Source of the DNA: Mucilaginibacter sp. SMC90
GTDB lineage: Bacteria > Bacteroidota > Bacteroidia > Sphingobacteriales > Sphingobacteriaceae
Reading direction: 5' to 3'
Assembly (NCBI RefSeq): GCF_022811725.1
Contig: NZ_CP094527.1
Coordinates: 4,526,001 to 4,590,000 of the forward strand
DNA length: 64,000 nucleotides
In this document: positions 1 through 9,191 of the stretch, one piece after another
Numbering within the stretch: the stretch's first letter is position 1
How the letters are laid out: each line of letters begins with the position of its first letter
The notes under the pieces: generated by a model
What the model was told of the DNA's origin: nothing
Database searches by the model: none
The model's input: only the letters and a program-made list of their open reading frames with translations
Program-made: the position numbers and the translations under genes

Positions 1-2647
1 GGTGAGTAAGTGAAATTTCATAGCCCCTGTTATCTGTTATGCCAGCATTAACTGCCGGTATTTGCGGCAAACCAATAAACCCCGGAATAAGTTGCGATGT
101 AGCAAGGATATTGTTACGGCGCTCTTTAAACACATCTGCCGACAACGCAAGCGCCCCCTTCCAAAAACTCAGGTCAAGCCCCAGGTTTAATTTCTTGGAT
201 CTCTCCCAAGTAAGCAACGTATTACCGGCCTGCCCTTCCAGGTAGCCCTTATTGTCAAATCTATTATTGTCACCATTAATACCAAATATGTAGCCGCTGC
301 CCTGCACCCATGTACTTAAATAAAGAAACCTGCTTAAGCCAATCTTGTCATTACCTACAAGTCCGTACGAACCCCGCAACTTAATTTGATCAATAAAACT
401 AAGGGAAGAGTTATCTTTAATAAAATGCTCATTTGACATTATCCAGCCTGCCGAAACAGCTGGAAAAAAACCGAAGCGATGGCCTGGTGCAAAATTCTCC
501 GAGCCGTTATAACCAAAATTAAATTCGGCAAGATACCTGTCGTCATAAGCATAGGCAGCACGCCCTAAAATACCCTGATATTTATATGGCAAGCCGTTTA
601 TTGCATTTGTTACGCCGCCACCTATGGCATCAAAAAAGCTCGACTGGTTATAGATTGCCATGGCCTTAACCGAATGTTTACCAAAATCCCGGTCGTAATT
701 CAGATAAGCTTCCAGTACGGTACGCCGGGACCCGTTAGCATTAACCTGGTAATCAAGTGTGTTGGTACCATTATTTACAATTACGTAGTGCCCGTTTGTT
801 TCCAGATCTGTTTCCGTATCGGAAACGCCGGGATTAAGCAAATACTGATAGGTAACATTAGATAGCGGCCTGTTGACGTTCCGGTAATTATCATTATCAA
901 AAGACAACCGCACACGGGTGCTCAGTCCTTTTGTTAGCCAGCCTAAATCCCACCTAAAACCGGCGGTAGACTGCAGCTCAGTTTCAAAATTCCGTTGATA
1001 CCCTGATTGGGTAAGGTCAACATAAGGCGATTGATTGGTATTTGGCGCGCCGCCAGGTGAGCCATCCGGGTTGGTAATCGGGTAATACCAGGCAGGCGTT
1101 TGCTTAATATCGTTAAAAATTTGCGACGCGTTAACACCCGGATAATTCCTGTCATATACAATGGCACCCAGGTTAAGTTCCAGCGTTAGATTTTTGGTAA
1201 GGTTTAGGTCAATATTTGAACGGAAATTGTATTTATTGGTAATAGCCTGAATATCATACTGGCTTACCGATTCTTCATAATTATACAAACCATTTTGCTG
1301 AAGATAAGATAAAGAGATAAAGTACCTTGCTTTTTCTGTACCTCCTGAAACATTCAGGTTGCCCTGCCGTAAATAAGAAAACGGCTTCAGCATGGTTTTT
1401 GTCCAATCAACATTGGGGTATAAATACTGGTAGGCCGGAGATGACCTATCACGATACTTATTTAATAAAACATCTGAATAGGCGCTGGTATCTGCAAAGA
1501 GGCCATCATTAACAAGACCTTCTTTGTAAAGTTTCCGCCCGGTGTATGAATCCACATATTGTGGCAAAGAGGTTGGCGACTGCCATCCGTTTTGCGCCGT
1601 GGCGGATATGCGGGATGCTCCTATCTTACCTCTTTTGGTAGTAACCAATACCACACCGTTGGCACCTTGTATACCATATATCGCTGTCGAAGCGGCATCT
1701 TTCAGAATACTCACACTTTCCACCTCATTGGCATCCAGACCGCTAAAATCCCTTTGGATACCATCAACAAGTATCAGAGGTGCAGAATTATTGGTCGTAC
1801 CAAAACCCCTGATATTCAGGTTAGCGCCATCTGCTCCCGGCTCACCGCTGTTTTGAACGGTTAATAGTCCGGGCAAACGGCCGGCCAGTGCATTGCTTAA
1901 ATTGGCAACCGGGCTTTGCTGAAGTTCTTTTGTGCCCACCGATACTATTGCACCTGTAACACGTTCTTTGCGTTGTGTACCATACCCCACAACAACAATT
2001 TCCTGCAAGCCTGTACCCGGACTAAGTGCTATGATGCCAAGATCTTTGGTTACCGGAACTTCTTTGGTTACATAACCTATAAAAGAAATGACAAGCGTAC
2101 TATTTTCCGAAATATTCTTAAAAGCAAATTCGCCTTTTTCATTCGTGGTCATCCCCTGCCCGGTTCCTTTTATTTTTACAGAAGCCCCGGGCAATGGCTT
2201 GCCTGTTTCGTCAACAACTATCCCCTTAACTTCAATGTTGGCCGCCAGTTGTTTGTTTTTGTCAGCATCAGGGCCATTAACTTCATCGCTGGCTTTGATC
2301 ACAACTGTTTTTTCAGCAAAACTATATGACAGCGACTGCCCTTTCAACAGTTGGTCAAGCACTTCCCTGATATCAGCATCTTTTACGTTAATGGATATTG
2401 GGAGAGAATTTTGCAGCAACTTATTCTTATAAAAGAACGTGTACCCGCTTTGCTTATTAATATCCTTCAATATTTTCTCAAGTGATGCCCCGTTTTCTGA
2501 CAAGGTGATCTTTTGAGCGAAGACATCTGCTTTAACTTGAAAAGTAAAAGCAATTGTTAACAGAATAATTAGCTTCATCAGTAAAAATATTCTTCGACAT
2601 AAAAACAGAAATTCGCAGTTTTTTAAACTACGTTGATTAATTTTCAT
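1..2647 (-). CDS. SusC/RagA-type TonB-dependent outer membrane receptor with STN domain (C-terminus beyond window)
   Basis: An open frame runs from an ATG at 2647 off the start of the window, giving about 882 codons of a receptor usually 1000-1150 residues long, so the end of the barrel is missing. In order I see a signal segment (about 22-45), an STN domain (about 48-100) as found in receptors that signal to FecR, a carboxypeptidase-like beta-sandwich with GKPLPGASVKIKGT, the SusC box EIVVVGYGTQRKERVTGA, and the plug (LILVDGIQRDFSGL, SILKDAASTAIYG). The family imports glycans or similar ligands across the outer membrane using TonB energy. FecR lies just upstream on the same strand and an ECF sigma gene lies beyond it, so this is a trans-envelope signalling receptor. 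The substrate cannot be read; the SusD partner is presumably outside the window. Confidence 0.93.
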   Translation of the reverse strand, partial: MKINQRSLKNCEFLFLCRRIFLLMKLIILLTIAFTFQVKADVFAQKITLSENGASLEKILKDINKQSGYTFFYKNKLLQNSLPISINVKDADIREVLDQLLKGQSLSYSFAEKTVVIKASDEVNGPDADKNKQLAANIEVKGIVVDETGKPLPGASVKIKGTGQGMTTNEKGEFAFKNISENSTLVISFIGYVTKEVPVTKDLGIIALSPGTGLQEIVVVGYGTQRKERVTGAIVSVGTKELQQSPVANLSNALAGRLPGLLTVQNSGEPGADGANLNIRGFGTTNNSAPLILVDGIQRDFSGLDANEVESVSILKDAASTAIYGIQGANGVVLVTTKRGKIGASRISATAQNGWQSPTSLPQYVDSYTGRKLYKEGLVNDGLFADTSAYSDVLLNKYRDRSSPAYQYLYPNVDWTKTMLKPFSYLRQGNLNVSGGTEKARYFISLSYLQQNGLYNYEESVSQYDIQAITNKYNFRSNIDLNLTKNLTLELNLGAIVYDRNYPGVNASQIFNDIKQTPAWYYPITNPDGSPGGAPNTNQSPYVDLTQSGYQRNFETELQSTAGFRWDLGWLTKGLSTRVRLSFDNDNYRNVNRPLSNVTYQYLLNPGVSDTETDLETNGHYVIVNNGTNTLDYQVNANGSRRTVLEAYLNYDRDFGKHSVKAMAIYNQSSFFDAIGGGVTNAINGLPYKYQGILGRAAYAYDDRYLAEFNFGYNGSENFAPGHRFGFFPAVSAGWIMSNEHFIKDNSSLSFIDQIKLRGSYGLVGNDKIGLSRFLYLSTWVQGSGYIFGINGDNNRFDNKGYLEGQAGNTLLTWERSKKLNLGLDLSFWKGALALSADVFKERRNNILATSQLIPGFIGLPQIPAVNAGITDNRGYEISLTH

Positions 2648-2736
2648 AGTTTCGTTAGGTTTTTGGTTTGGATAAAATTGAACTATCTCGGTTTTCTATA
2701 ATCTCAAGTCCAGAAACTTCCGCGCAAGCGGACTCA

Positions 2737-2771
2737 GCCGGTTGTGTTGGCCCACTACCGGCATTTTTTTT
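2737..2771 (+). terminator. Intrinsic terminator-like hairpin in the SusC leader, plus-strand orientation
   Basis: GCCGGT (2737-2742) pairs with ACCGGC (2757-2762), with an inner GTG/CAC extension, and is followed by A and eight Ts on the plus strand. All annotated coding here is on the minus strand (FecR above, SusC below), so the hairpin is wrongly oriented to end either gene. It would end a short plus-strand transcript antisense to the SusC leader. Hairpin and T-tract are seen; the transcript is inferred. Confidence 0.55.
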
Positions 2772-2885
2772 GATTGAGATTTTTTGGGGATTTTTTTAAG
2801 TATCTTTTTTCTTCATCGTAAATTGGCTTTTTAGGTTAATAATTATTTATTGGTTTTATAATTAATTGGGGAAAGACACAAACTG

Positions 2886-4043
2886 TTATTGAGAAACGAT
2901 CAGTTTTCGGCCGCTTACTTTTACGTTGATATCATCAAGCTTGAGGATTTTAAGCACTTCAGAGAAAGCTGCATTCCGAGATATTTCCCCGCTGTAGGTG
3001 TCTTTACTCATTTGACCCTGGTAAACTACCTCAACATCATACCACCTGGAAATTTTACGCATTACATCATGGATGTCGGCATCCCTGAACAGGATCACCC
3101 CTCTTTTCCAGGCAACAAACTCTTCTGCATCAACAGCAACTTTAAAAAATTGATCACCTTTAAAAACAGCCTGCTCATTAGGTTTTATAATAAGTGCAGA
3201 AGCAACGGCAGATGACGGCTGGTCTTTTCCATAAACTTTAACCCGGCCTTGCAGCAAAGTTGTTTTAACTACCCCGTTATCAGCATAAGCATTGATATTG
3301 AAATGCGTTCCCAATACCTGTACAACCTGGCCCGCACTGGTTACCTTAAAAGGCCTGCTTGCATCGTGGGCAACTTCAAAGTATGCTTCACCAGATAGCT
3401 CAACTACCCTATCACCATTCCTGAAATCAATCGGAAACCTGATGGTAGTGCCTGCATTTAGCCAAACCTTAGTCCCGTCTGCCAATATCAACTGATATTT
3501 TCCACCCTGAGGCGTTGATATGATATTATAAACCTGTGGCGAACGGGTAATTGCTGACGTATTTTTTTTGTAGATTATACTGCTATCTACATCATTATCG
3601 GCAGTAACATTGTTAAGTGTGAACAATCTGCCCTTTCTTGAACTATCCAGCTTTATTTGCTTTCCGTCGGCAAGTGTCAATACAGCTTTATTGCTGCCTG
3701 GTTTAATTTCATTTTGGTTTCCGGACAATTCATAAGGCGTAGTGCCCTTTACTTTGAAGTATTTATTGGCAACAAATAATCCTGCCAGTGCGAAAACAAG
3801 AATTGCAGCCGCCGCCGGCCAATATATTGAACGGAGCTTTTTGATTTTGTTTTTTGAAAGCCTGCTATGCAAATCATTCTTAAGAAGTTTCTCAATTTCT
3901 GCCTTATCTCCGAAAACAGGAAGCCACGGTGTATCAGATAAATCGAAATTATCCCGATATTCTTCAAATATTTTTTGTTCTTCCGGCGTGCAGTTACCCG
4001 ACGTGCAACGCTCATGCAATTTCTTAAAATCTTCGTAAGACAT
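2886..4043 (-). CDS. FecR-family anti-sigma factor
   Basis: A 385-residue protein if started at the ATG at 4043 (MSYEDFKKLHERC); the frame stays open upstream to 4094, but those residues look non-coding. FecR proteins span the inner membrane: the cytoplasmic N-terminus holds an ECF sigma factor and the periplasmic part reads the state of the TonB receptor. Visible are a cytoplasmic helical segment (about 1-75), one membrane helix near 78-95 (AAAAILVFALAGLFVA), a FecR domain with GGKYQLILADGTKVWLNAG and ELSGEAYFEVAHDASRPFKV, and a C-terminal DUF4974-like segment (FRDADIHDVMRKISRWYDVEV). About 240 nt of leader separates it from the SusC gene on the same strand. Its likely sigma partner is transcribed divergently rather than upstream in the same operon. 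Confidence 0.92.
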   Translation of the reverse strand: MSYEDFKKLHERCTSGNCTPEEQKIFEEYRDNFDLSDTPWLPVFGDKAEIEKLLKNDLHSRLSKNKIKKLRSIYWPAAAAILVFALAGLFVANKYFKVKGTTPYELSGNQNEIKPGSNKAVLTLADGKQIKLDSSRKGRLFTLNNVTADNDVDSSIIYKKNTSAITRSPQVYNIISTPQGGKYQLILADGTKVWLNAGTTIRFPIDFRNGDRVVELSGEAYFEVAHDASRPFKVTSAGQVVQVLGTHFNINAYADNGVVKTTLLQGRVKVYGKDQPSSAVASALIIKPNEQAVFKGDQFFKVAVDAEEFVAWKRGVILFRDADIHDVMRKISRWYDVEVVYQGQMSKDTYSGEISRNAAFSEVLKILKLDDINVKVSGRKLIVSQ

Positions 4044-4164
4044 GTTCATAACGGTTATTACTATAGACAACTTTGCCGGTAACAACTCACACACTTTTTA
4101 TTTTTTTTTAGATTTTCTTTAAACAATCTATAATGGACGGGCAGCAAACCGCCAACAATAAAAG

Positions 4165-4200
4165 TTTGTTATTAAATTGCGCGGTTCAAGCTTAGATTTG
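4165..4200 (+). promoter_or_regulatory. Candidate Bacteroidota promoter for the ECF sigma gene
   Basis: TAGATTTG at 4193-4200 matches the Bacteroidota -7 consensus TAnnTTTG. A TTTG sits at 4165-4168, but the 24-nt spacing is longer than the usual 19-21. Transcription would start only a few bases before the ATG at 4214. The -7 match is good and the -33 assignment weak. Confidence 0.3.
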
Positions 4201-4213
4201 AATTCAATTTTAA

Positions 4214-4822
4214 ATGAACCAACCCCTACAATCAGACGAAGATTTATTTGGAGCAGTAAAACGCAATGATAAAAAAGCGTTTAACTTGCTTTATGATCGT
4301 TATTGGGAGCTGGTTTATAAAAAAACCTTTTCTTACCTGCATGATACAGAAACCTGCATGGGCATCGTTAACGACATATTCGTTAACATTTGGGAAAAGA
4401 GGGACGCTCTGAATATTATCACTTTCAAAAACTACGTTACTTCTGCCGCCCGTTACCGGGTATACAATGTTATTAAGGCAAATAACACATCTCCATTAAC
4501 TTATATTGAAGATTATCAAAAGCTGGATGGCTTAAACGTAGTTTATAATAATGCAGAAAGCAATATCCAAACTAATGAATTAACTACCGATCTTGACCTT
4601 TTGTTAGATAAGCTGCCGGCAAGGTGCAAAGAAATATTTCTTTTGAGCCGGGTAAGCCATCTTACAAATGCAGAAATTGCCGAGAGATTGTCTATTTCAA
4701 AAAGAGCTGTTGAAAACCAGATTTCGTTAGCAGTTAAACACCTGAAACCACATTTTAAACACTACCCTACCGTATTACTTATAGCAAAGTTGATTTTATT
4801 ACATAACAAGCTTGGGTTATAA
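4214..4822 (+). CDS. ECF RNA polymerase sigma factor (Bacteroidetes FecI-like)
   Basis: A 202-residue sigma-70-family ECF factor that would direct polymerase to the promoter of its target receptor genes when released by FecR. Region 2 lies near residues 20-90 (KAFNLLYDRYWELVYKKTF, then IVNDIFVNIWEKR), and region 4 near 130-185 (LLLDKLPARCKEIFLLSRV, then the helix-turn-helix NAEIAERLSISKRAVENQI). Length and motifs fit the Bacteroidetes family. It is transcribed away from the FecR gene at 2886-4043, with about 170 nt between the two starts. The usual arrangement is sigma-FecR-SusC-SusD in one direction. The pairing is inferred from proximity. Confidence 0.9.
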   Translation: MNQPLQSDEDLFGAVKRNDKKAFNLLYDRYWELVYKKTFSYLHDTETCMGIVNDIFVNIWEKRDALNIITFKNYVTSAARYRVYNVIKANNTSPLTYIEDYQKLDGLNVVYNNAESNIQTNELTTDLDLLLDKLPARCKEIFLLSRVSHLTNAEIAERLSISKRAVENQISLAVKHLKPHFKHYPTVLLIAKLILLHNKLGL

Positions 4823-4854
4823 GTATATCGTTTTTCTCGATATGCTAAAGCAAT

Positions 4855-4883
4855 AAAGGCTGGCGTTAAAAATGCCGGCCTTT
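4855..4883. terminator. Bidirectional terminator between convergent genes
   Basis: AAAGGCTGGCGT and ATGCCGGCCTTT form a 12-bp stem with G-U pairs around a short A-rich loop. It lies between the end of the sigma gene (4822) and the end of the GH31 gene (4922), which converge. The T-tracts on either side are short. Confidence 0.6.
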
Positions 4884-4921
4884 ATCATTCATAACTAAAA
4901 GTATTTTCTTGTTATATGAAA

Positions 4922-7087
4922 TTACATTTGCACCGAGACGCCATCTTTTAAATTACCGCTGCCGCTATAACTTTTGCCATTTTGCAGAATAACTACTTTC
5001 AAATGGGCTATCTCGTTATCAATCGGGTAACGTCCCTCACGCGCTACCACACGGATGATAGTTTTGTCGCCGTTTTTAGTGGCCTGGAATTTTAACTTGC
5101 TGTAGTTACCTTTATTAAACTCCCAGCCCTCACCGCGGTCCCAGTAAAGCTCACCATCTGCCCTCCCCCGGCTATCGGGATTGATAAAAAGTGTCAAAGT
5201 TTCCAACGAGCTTTCTCCTGTGTTTTGAATAACCTGCCCCGCAGGGATGATACCACCACTTTTGAGTAGTAATTTAGCCTGATATGGATCAGACTCGTCA
5301 CCATCAACAAGCGATAGGTTCTCCCATTTCCCAGCAGGCAATTTAGGATCTTTCGCAAAAGACGGAACTACTAACAGGTTACTGCCTAATAAAAATACCT
5401 GCTCTTCGTTCCTTAAGCTTAAATCTTTTGGATTAGCAAAAAAAGCAGGTTGCATCACCGGTAAACCCGTTTTATGAGCATTGTAAAACAAAGTATAAAA
5501 CAAAGGCAGCAAGCGATAACGGCGATCTATCGCGATCTTAGAAGTTTTCTCTACCAATTCACCAAATGCCCACGGTTCTTTGTTGTTTGTTCCGGCACAG
5601 GCATGCCCGCGGGCAAACGGTAAAAACACGCCAAAACCAAGCCATTTTGCCCACAGATCAGGGCTGGTATTGCCCAAAAAACCACCTATATCAGGCCCGC
5701 TGAATGGCTGGCCCGATAACCCAAGTGTAATAGACATAGGAACTGACACCTTCATAAATCGCTCATCAGCCAGGTTATCGCCGGTCCAGGTTGCGGCATA
5801 GCGCTGGCCGCCTAATAAATTAGCCCTCGTTAAAACAAATGGCCTCTTATCCGGATTTGCAGCCATTACGCCCTGCTTCGTTGCCTGCACCATCAATCGG
5901 CCGTAAGCGTTATGATACAGCAAATGCGGGCCGGCCGGTAATGATCCGCCGCCGCGGTGCTGGTTGGTGAAAGGCATTGTACCTAACCGCTGTTCCCGGG
6001 GCAATGCTTCATCATTTACTGCCGGCTCATTCATATCGTTCCATACGCCGTCAACGCCGGTGGCCATAAATTGCTGGTACAAACCGGCCCACCAATCGCG
6101 TGTAGCAGGCATGGTAAAATCAGGAAAAGCGCAATCACCCGGCCAAACCTTTCCGTGGTATTCGTGTCCGGCTATGTCCTTAACCCAAACATCTTTAGCC
6201 AAACCCGACTTGTAAACAGCATAGGTACTGTCGGCTTTAACACCCGGATCGATCATAAATACGGAATGAAACCCCTTAGCATGAAGATCGCTATTCAACT
6301 GTTTGGGATTAGGAAAATTGGCTTTATTAAATGTAAAAACGCGGAAACCCTCCATATAATCAATGTCCATCCAAATAGCATCGCATGGAATTTGCTTTTC
6401 CCTGAAGGTATCAGCAATTTCCCTTACACGCTGTTCGGAAGCATAAGAAAAACGGCATTGCTGGTACCCCAAGGCCCATCTTGGAGGCATTTCTATAGTG
6501 CCGGTAAGTTCGGCCAGGCCTTTAAGCACCTCCTGCGGCGATTTACGATCAATTATAAAAACACGGAATAAAGCCCCTTCTGTATTTAAGGTTATTTCTT
6601 TTGAATCAGTTTTTAATTCGGCCTTCCAGTAGCTATCGAAAAGGATCCCGAAAGCGGTACCATCTTTCCTTACACCCATTACCCAGGGATGCGTTTGGTA
6701 AAGCCGTTTTCCGCCATCGGTGCCGTAGGCTCCGTTGTCCGTATTCCAAAGCTTTATTGTTTGACCATTTCTTAATAATGGGCCGGTGACTTCCCCTCCG
6801 CCATACAGGCTAACCTCGTCCTGCAACCGAACAACAGCACTGGCCTTGCCGTCATTAAAAGCAAACTCGGGAAAAATGTGCCAACCGGCCGGAACTGCTT
6901 TTTGAATAGCCGGCTCCTTCTGGAGCATAAGTGAGGGTGCCTTAGCAGGATCAAAACCGACAGGAATAAATTCGGCGATGGAATTGCCTACTAAACCCGA
7001 CCGGCTAATAGGTATATTATTCGCCCTCACCACTGAAAAAGCGGATAAAAACAGAACAAACAGAAAATATTTGAACGATGTTGTCAT
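4922..7087 (-). CDS. Glycoside hydrolase family 31 (alpha-glucosidase/alpha-xylosidase type), secreted
   Basis: A retaining alpha-glycosidase of about 721 residues from the ATG at 7087 (MTTSFKYFLFVLF), which begins a clean signal peptide; the frame is open upstream to 7162 without signal character. GH31 hallmarks are present: WMDIDYMEGFRVFTF near 240, the nucleophile motif WNDMNEP near 350 (Asp), and the acid/base region TWTGDNLADE near 437. The N-terminal galactose-mutarotase-like domain and C-terminal beta-domains are also recognisable. The family covers alpha-glucosidases, alpha-xylosidases and others; which one applies is not decided by sequence here. It is transcribed divergently from a membrane-spanning SusR-like regulator at 7584, which probably controls it. 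Confidence 0.92.
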   Translation of the reverse strand: MTTSFKYFLFVLFLSAFSVVRANNIPISRSGLVGNSIAEFIPVGFDPAKAPSLMLQKEPAIQKAVPAGWHIFPEFAFNDGKASAVVRLQDEVSLYGGGEVTGPLLRNGQTIKLWNTDNGAYGTDGGKRLYQTHPWVMGVRKDGTAFGILFDSYWKAELKTDSKEITLNTEGALFRVFIIDRKSPQEVLKGLAELTGTIEMPPRWALGYQQCRFSYASEQRVREIADTFREKQIPCDAIWMDIDYMEGFRVFTFNKANFPNPKQLNSDLHAKGFHSVFMIDPGVKADSTYAVYKSGLAKDVWVKDIAGHEYHGKVWPGDCAFPDFTMPATRDWWAGLYQQFMATGVDGVWNDMNEPAVNDEALPREQRLGTMPFTNQHRGGGSLPAGPHLLYHNAYGRLMVQATKQGVMAANPDKRPFVLTRANLLGGQRYAATWTGDNLADERFMKVSVPMSITLGLSGQPFSGPDIGGFLGNTSPDLWAKWLGFGVFLPFARGHACAGTNNKEPWAFGELVEKTSKIAIDRRYRLLPLFYTLFYNAHKTGLPVMQPAFFANPKDLSLRNEEQVFLLGSNLLVVPSFAKDPKLPAGKWENLSLVDGDESDPYQAKLLLKSGGIIPAGQVIQNTGESSLETLTLFINPDSRGRADGELYWDRGEGWEFNKGNYSKLKFQATKNGDKTIIRVVAREGRYPIDNEIAHLKVVILQNGKSYSGSGNLKDGVSVQM

Positions 7088-7583
7088 ATAAAGTTGATAA
7101 ATGAAATTTAGCTTATGAGGTATTAACTTGTTATTTAAGCTATCCGGCAAGCGGCCCACCAATTAACGCAGTGTTAAACCCCGCTCCCCCTTCCATGGTT
7201 CACTGCATGCCGATAGCTTATTCAAGTCAAAGTAAATCATGAATTAGGGCAGTTTGCCAGTATGTAATATAACAGGCAACTAAAATCCTGCAGTAAATAA
7301 AAACAAACCACTAACTATCAAATAATTAACACATACAAAACAAAAGAAAATCTAACAGCATCAGGCAGATTGCCGCCAGCTTAGTCAACAAAAACACCGA
7401 ATTAAACCAGCAGGATAAAATTCAAAATTGCGGTTGTACGTTTTAGGCGTAATTTTATAACCGTTCCGGTTGGGCAAACCTGATTTTAAATTGCCGTATT
7501 GATTTCGCGAGCGAAGTGCAAGATATTATGCCTTGTTCCGGATAAAATATCATCGGAAATTATCTGAACTTAAAAGTGTATAG
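7088..7583. other. Intergenic region between divergent GH31 and regulator genes
   Basis: An AT-rich stretch of nearly 500 bases with no convincing ORF. It must contain both divergent promoters, but I found no clear TAnnTTTG element on either strand. Small inverted repeats such as AACCG-TTC-CGGTT (about 7458-7470) are visible and of uncertain meaning. Confidence 0.4.
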
Positions 7584-9191
7584 ATGAAAAAAAATTTACT
7601 TTTTGTTATTTTCTTTTTATTACCCGCCCTGCATTGTTATTCTCAAAACCTGGCTTCTGATAACATTTTTAAAGTTTTAAAAGCTGAACTTGAAAAGGCA
7701 GACCGATATGATACTAACAAGGAAAAACGAATAGCTCAACTACAACAATCTCTGCGGCTTACTGATAGTAAAGATTTCGATGCCCAGTATACCCTTTATG
7801 GCCAAATCTTTGAAGAATATCGTTCCTTCAAGTTTGATTCGGCATTTATGTATGTCAGAAAAATGATAGCTCTTTCAGAGAAATTCAATAAACCTGCCAG
7901 CCTGATCAACAGCAAAATACTACTCGGCAGTACTTTACTCAACTCCGGGTTTTATAAAGAAGCTTTTGATATCGTTACAACAATTGATATAGCCAACCTA
8001 TCTGATTCGCTCAAGGCTGATTACCTGAACCTGCGTGCAAGGCTCTACGCCGGCATTGGCGACTATGATAATGACGCTTACTTTTCTAAGGGCTATCACA
8101 AGCAAGCCGAAGAGGATTTTAAAAAAGCCGAAATAGCAACGCCGTCAAACAACTTTGAAAAAACCATTAACCTGGCTTTCCAACCCGATTCAGTGAGGGA
8201 CAAAAAACTAACACCTCAGTTTTTCTATAATTTAATCATGGGCAAGCACCTGCCTGAGCATAAGATAGCAATGGTGGCCACCCGCATCAGCTTTGCATAT
8301 ACGGGCGAAAACCGGATCCTCTTCCTGGCGCTCGCAGCCATAAATGATATCCGTTCATCAACTAAAGAAACACTTGCAAGTTTTCTGCTGGGGCAGGAAT
8401 TGTTTAAGCTAAACCGAACCGACGATGCGTATATTATTATGCAGCATGCAGTGAAAAACGCCAGGTTTTACGGAGCAAGAAGCCGTGAAGTGCAGATCGA
8501 ATCGGTACTGCCACTTATAGCAGGAAAACTCATCAACGAAAAACAGCATGAAAAAGATAAACTGTTGATCGGCTTTTTGTTATTTCTCATCGTTGCAGTT
8601 GTACTCTTTTTTCTACTGGTCATTTACCGGAAGCAGCTCCGGCGTATCAAAACCAACGAACTTATTATCAGGGAAAAAAACGGAGAGCTAAAGGATATTA
8701 ATAGCAAGCTTTGGGAATCATCAAGAATAAAAGAAGAATTTATAGGCCTGTTTTTTAAAACCTGCTCATCATACATTGAAACACTTGATAAAGTGAAACG
8801 CAGGGCCCAGCATAATATCAAACTGGGTAAATACAATGACGCAAACACCGTACTTAACAATGTTCAAATAGAAAAGGAGAAAGATCAACTATATGACACG
8901 CTCGACACGGTATTTTTGACGCTGTTTCCAAATTTCACATCTTCCTTTAACGCACTGTTAAAGCAGGAAGATCAAATTTGGCCTAAACCTGGCGAGATGT
9001 TAACCGCCACGCTTCGGATTTTTGCATTAATACGCCTTGGAGTAACCGAGTTGGAGACAATAGCAAAAATACTTGATTATAGCGTGAGCACCGTTTATAC
9101 TTATAAAACCAGGGTTAAAGCCAAGGCATTGGTGCCGGCAGAAGATTTTGAAAGAAAAATAATGGAAATCAAATTTATTGACGAGCTATAA
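7584..9191 (+). CDS. Membrane-spanning transcriptional regulator, DUF6377/SusR-like
   Basis: A 535-residue protein with a signal peptide (MKKNLLFVIFFLLPALHCYS), a helical TPR-like periplasmic region (about 25-320), one membrane helix (about 327-347, LLIGFLLFLIVAVVLFFLLV), a short coiled coil, and a C-terminal cytoplasmic domain ending in a helix-turn-helix (about 480-515: ETIAKILDYSVSTVYTYKTRV). This layout and length match the Bacteroidetes SusR/DUF6377 group, in which a periplasmic domain senses a sugar and the C-terminus activates nearby utilisation genes. Its head-to-head placement with GH31 suggests it controls that enzyme. The ligand is unknown; a malto-oligosaccharide would be the guess by analogy with SusR. 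Confidence 0.82.
   Translation: MKKNLLFVIFFLLPALHCYSQNLASDNIFKVLKAELEKADRYDTNKEKRIAQLQQSLRLTDSKDFDAQYTLYGQIFEEYRSFKFDSAFMYVRKMIALSEKFNKPASLINSKILLGSTLLNSGFYKEAFDIVTTIDIANLSDSLKADYLNLRARLYAGIGDYDNDAYFSKGYHKQAEEDFKKAEIATPSNNFEKTINLAFQPDSVRDKKLTPQFFYNLIMGKHLPEHKIAMVATRISFAYTGENRILFLALAAINDIRSSTKETLASFLLGQELFKLNRTDDAYIIMQHAVKNARFYGARSREVQIESVLPLIAGKLINEKQHEKDKLLIGFLLFLIVAVVLFFLLVIYRKQLRRIKTNELIIREKNGELKDINSKLWESSRIKEEFIGLFFKTCSSYIETLDKVKRRAQHNIKLGKYNDANTVLNNVQIEKEKDQLYDTLDTVFLTLFPNFTSSFNALLKQEDQIWPKPGEMLTATLRIFALIRLGVTELETIAKILDYSVSTVYTYKTRVKAKALVPAEDFERKIMEIKFIDEL

Noticed and set aside
7458..7530. Small inverted repeats such as TTCGC-GA-GCGAA
   Set aside because: Short and expected by chance; no T-tract or conserved position.
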